Assembly (NCBI GenBank): GCA_031282485.1
Contig: JAITDQ010000298.1
Location: forward strand, 1 to 8,684
Source: Tannerella sp.
Lineage (GTDB): Bacteria; Bacteroidota; Bacteroidia; Bacteroidales; Tannerellaceae
Direction: 5' to 3'
DNA length: 8,684 nucleotides
Numbering within the stretch: position 1 is the first letter of the stretch; every line of letters starts with the position of its first letter. Of the stretch, positions 6,686-8,684 are shown piece by piece. A model generated the notes under the pieces. It made no database searches, was not told the DNA's origin, and saw nothing but the letters and a program-made list of their open reading frames with translations. The translations under genes were made by a program, and so were the position numbers.

Positions 6686-7975
6686 ATGCGAACGGTTTGT
6701 TTTTTGTCCATATCCTTTTTGTTGTCCGTATCCTCCTATGCACAGGAAACATTTGATGCCTGTTTCAACGGAAAACAGTTGCGGATAGATTTTGCGCTGT
6801 GCGGTAATGCCGTGGAGCAGTCGGCCGCGCTGATGCAATTACGCGAAGAACCGGTGTGGGGCGGGCCGCGCGAAAATCTCACAGACCCCTTTGAATATGG
6901 CGGATACCTGCTGAAAGCCTGTGACAAGGCAAGCGGAAAACTCATTTATTCGCGGGGATTTAACACCTTGTTTGAGGAATGGCGCACGACGGAACAGGCA
7001 AGAACGGAAACGCAGGCTTGGGTAAACAGCATTGTGATGCCATTCCCGCATCGTCCCGTGACGGCCGTGATACTGGCGCACAACCGTTCCACAAACAATA
7101 AAGACACATTGATGAAGCTCGATATAGACCCGTCGAGTATTTTTATAGAACGCAGCCGTTTGAAAGACAATCCGGTAACGGATATTCAGATACAGGGCGA
7201 GCCGGCCAGTAAAGTGGACTTGGCCTTTGTCGCCGAAGGGTATTCCGCCTCCGAAAAAGACAAGTTTCAGGCCGATGCCAAACGCTTTACGGACGCATTG
7301 TTTGCCATGCCGCCTTATGACCTGCATCGCAAAGATTTCAATGTCAGGGCGGTTTTTCTCGAATCCGAAGATTCGGGAACGGATTTCTCCGGCAGAGGAA
7401 TATTTAAAAATACGGCTTTAAATGCCGGCTTTTATACGTTCGGCACAGACCGCTACCTGACGACGCCCGACATGAAATCTATCCGCGATGCCGTATGGAA
7501 CATACCGTGCGATGCCGTTTTTGTACTCGTTAACTCCGAAGTTTACGGCGGCGGCGGGATGTATAATTTTTACGCAATCGGAACGGCCGATAATGAGCGA
7601 ACCATTCAGGTATTTGTGCATGAGTTCGGACACAGTTTCGCCGGCCTTGCCGACGAATATTTCTCATCCGAAACATCCTATAATGATTTTTACAACCTCA
7701 ACTTCGAGCCGTGGGAGCCGAATATCACCACCCTGATAGATTTCGATAAAAAATGGAAAGACATGTTACCTGCCGGAACGCCGGTACCCACACCGCCGGA
7801 AACGCCGTATTCCGACAAATTAGGCGTCTTCGAAGGCGGCGGATACCTTGCTAAAGGCATATACCGCCCGATGGATCACTGCATGATGCGCGATTTAAAA
7901 CCCTTCTGCCCCGTATGCAGCCGGGCTATCGTGCGCATGATCGATTACCTTTCGGACAGAAAACTCCTCCGGTAA
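6686..7975 (+). CDS. Exported M64-family zinc metallopeptidase (IgA peptidase M64 type)
   Basis: The 429-residue product begins with a classic signal peptide (MRTVCFLSISFLLSVSSYA, likely cut before QETF), so it acts in the periplasm or outside. An N-terminal beta-rich domain (about 22-165) precedes the peptidase domain. There VDLAFVAEGYSASE (178-191) opens the fold and VHEFGHSFAGLADEY (311-325) carries the HExxH zinc site, H312/E313/H316, with D323 a candidate third ligand. Near the C-terminus YRPMDHCMMR and FCPVCSRAI form the conserved tail. M64 is named after a clostridial IgA protease, but Bacteroidetes members are abundant and their substrates mostly unknown, so IgA cleavage should not be assumed. 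I chose the ATG at 6686 because it puts the signal peptide at the N-terminus. An in-frame GTG at 6665, overlapping the amidase stop, would add seven polar residues and is possible. It is the last gene of the operon. Confidence 0.85.
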   Translation: MRTVCFLSISFLLSVSSYAQETFDACFNGKQLRIDFALCGNAVEQSAALMQLREEPVWGGPRENLTDPFEYGGYLLKACDKASGKLIYSRGFNTLFEEWRTTEQARTETQAWVNSIVMPFPHRPVTAVILAHNRSTNNKDTLMKLDIDPSSIFIERSRLKDNPVTDIQIQGEPASKVDLAFVAEGYSASEKDKFQADAKRFTDALFAMPPYDLHRKDFNVRAVFLESEDSGTDFSGRGIFKNTALNAGFYTFGTDRYLTTPDMKSIRDAVWNIPCDAVFVLVNSEVYGGGGMYNFYAIGTADNERTIQVFVHEFGHSFAGLADEYFSSETSYNDFYNLNFEPWEPNITTLIDFDKKWKDMLPAGTPVPTPPETPYSDKLGVFEGGGYLAKGIYRPMDHCMMRDLKPFCPVCSRAIVRMIDYLSDRKLLR

Positions 7976-8027
7976 CGACCGGCAGTTTACCGGATCAGAA
8001 TTTATTATTCATCATTTTTTCGGGTAG

Positions 8028-8083
8028 TATTTTTACGGAAAAAGTTGTATTTTTGCCCCATATTTTTACGGAATAAATTGTAT
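8028..8083 (+). repeat. Pair of near-identical 23-bp direct repeats before the ATPase gene
   Basis: The units at 8028-8050 and 8061-8083 agree at 21 of 23 positions. Both begin TATTTTTACGGAA and end TTGTAT, differing at the 14th (A/T) and 17th (G/A) bases. They repeat with a 33-base period, about three helical turns, and are separated by ten bases. The second copy runs into the ATG of the ATPase gene. Such phased repeats suggest a binding site for a dimeric or autoregulatory protein, but they could also be a duplicated promoter or a mark of mobile DNA. Confidence 0.75.
8048..8055 (+). promoter_or_regulatory. Candidate -7 box of the ATPase promoter
   Basis: TATTTTTG is a perfect TAnnTTTG box, starting in the end of the first direct repeat. 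Transcription would start near 8061, the first base of the second repeat, giving a leader of about 20 bases before the ATG at 8082. No TTTG is present at the expected upstream distance, so a classical -33 box is missing; the promoter may be weak or dependent on an activator bound at the first repeat. Confidence 0.4.
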
Positions 8084-8684
8084 GGATTATTTTAAAAGAA
8101 AGATAGACAGTTCTTTACTCGATTGGAGTAAAGATAATCGCCACAAACCGCTAATGCTTCGCGGAGCGAGGCAAGTAGGCAAAACTACGGCCGTGTGTAA
8201 TTTGGGTAAAACTTTCAAAAATTTTATGGAAATCAATTTTGAAAACAAAGATCACGCCGCAGCAAAAACAGTTTTCGGTGAACATTCCGACCCGAAAATT
8301 ATTTGCAGCAAACTTGCCGTGTTGTTCGGCAAACCGATTGTGGCAGGCGAAACTCTGCTGTTTCTCGATGAAATTCAAAGTTGTCAAGACGCCATTTTAT
8401 CGTTGCGCTATTTTTATGAACAAATGCCTGAATTGCATGTTATTGCAGCGGGTTCACTGCTCGAATTTGCACTCGAAGAATTGCCGACTTTTGGTGTTGG
8501 CAGGATTGAATCAATGTTTATGTACCCGTTTTCGTTCAGCGAATTTTTGTGTGCTGTGGGTTATGAAATGTGGGTAAAAATTATTGCTGAAGCAACGCCC
8601 GATAAACCTCTTTCCAACGCAATTCACGGAAAAATCGTTGAACAGTTGAAAAATTTTTTAATTATCGGAGGAATGCCTGAAGTG
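8082..8684 (+). CDS. AAA_14/DUF4143-type ATPase (3' end beyond window)
   Basis: The 201 codons seen encode the N-terminal ATPase domain of the family often annotated 'ATP-binding protein, DUF4143'. Walker A is GARQVGKT (residues 28-35), Walker B LLFLDE (92-97), and the sensor-like AAGSLLEF (122-129) and MYPFSFSEFL (147-156) blocks follow in the expected order. The final residues IIGGMPEV are where the family passes toward the C-terminal DUF4143 region, which lies outside the window; typical full length is about 380-430 residues. Biological role is not established; these genes are numerous, patchily distributed and often acquired horizontally in Bacteroidetes. Composition differs from the neighbours: hand-counted 60-base rows give about 35-42% G+C here against about 55% in the M64 gene. 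It is preceded by the 23-bp repeats and is separated from the upstream operon by 106 bases. Confidence 0.88.
   Translation, partial: MDYFKRKIDSSLLDWSKDNRHKPLMLRGARQVGKTTAVCNLGKTFKNFMEINFENKDHAAAKTVFGEHSDPKIICSKLAVLFGKPIVAGETLLFLDEIQSCQDAILSLRYFYEQMPELHVIAAGSLLEFALEELPTFGVGRIESMFMYPFSFSEFLCAVGYEMWVKIIAEATPDKPLSNAIHGKIVEQLKNFLIIGGMPEV

Noticed and set aside
6839..7327. 162-codon open frame on the minus strand
   Set aside because: It is antisense to the M64 peptidase gene, whose motifs are clear, and the protein resembles nothing I recognise.
7979..8020. Terminator after the M64 gene (CCGG ... CCGG with later T run)
   Set aside because: The stem is only four pairs and the T run at 8015-8020 begins about 20 bases after it, so it does not have the shape of an intrinsic terminator.

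Overview
The window looks like a chromosomal segment from a member of the Bacteroidota, most likely the order Bacteroidales. Three things point there. First, a GT3-type (animal/fungal-like) glycogen synthase sits next to a long DUF3417-type alpha-glucan phosphorylase. Second, the promoters match the Bacteroidetes pattern TTTG-N18-20-TAnnTTTG rather than the usual -35/-10. Third, ribosome binding sites are weak or absent and replaced by A/T-rich leaders. Family assignments are from recognition of motifs in the translated sequence; no database search was run.

Layout. Bases 1-192 hold the last 63 codons of a plus-strand gene, probably an FAD-dependent oxidoreductase, followed by a hairpin flanked by A and T tracts that could terminate transcription in both directions. 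Bases 260-570 contain no intact gene. In them lies a decayed insertion-sequence remnant on the minus strand: a frameshifted fragment of an IS5-type DDE transposase that starts exactly at the stop codon of the phosphorylase gene, plus a possible IS end near 331-350. From 569 to 4804, on the minus strand, a two-gene glycogen operon encodes the glycogen synthase (upstream) and the alpha-glucan phosphorylase (downstream), 39 bases apart. Together they build and phosphorolytically degrade an alpha-1,4-glucan store.

The 212-base divergent region 4805-5016 carries a well-formed Bacteroidetes promoter on each strand. To its right, a tightly packed plus-strand operon (5017-7975) encodes a 98-residue conserved-looking small protein, a PlsC-like acyltransferase starting with TTG inside the stop of its neighbour, an omega-amidase of the nitrilase superfamily, and an exported M64-family zinc metallopeptidase. 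The four products do not form an obvious single pathway.

The last gene (8082 to the window end, incomplete) encodes an AAA_14/DUF4143-type ATPase. It is visibly poorer in G+C than its neighbours and is preceded by two near-identical 23-bp direct repeats, the second overlapping the start codon. This looks like a separately acquired, possibly self-regulated gene. I do not see a CRISPR array, an rRNA or tRNA gene, or a clear new multi-gene system; the least explained features are the repeat-flanked ATPase promoter and the IS scar at the end of the glycogen operon.
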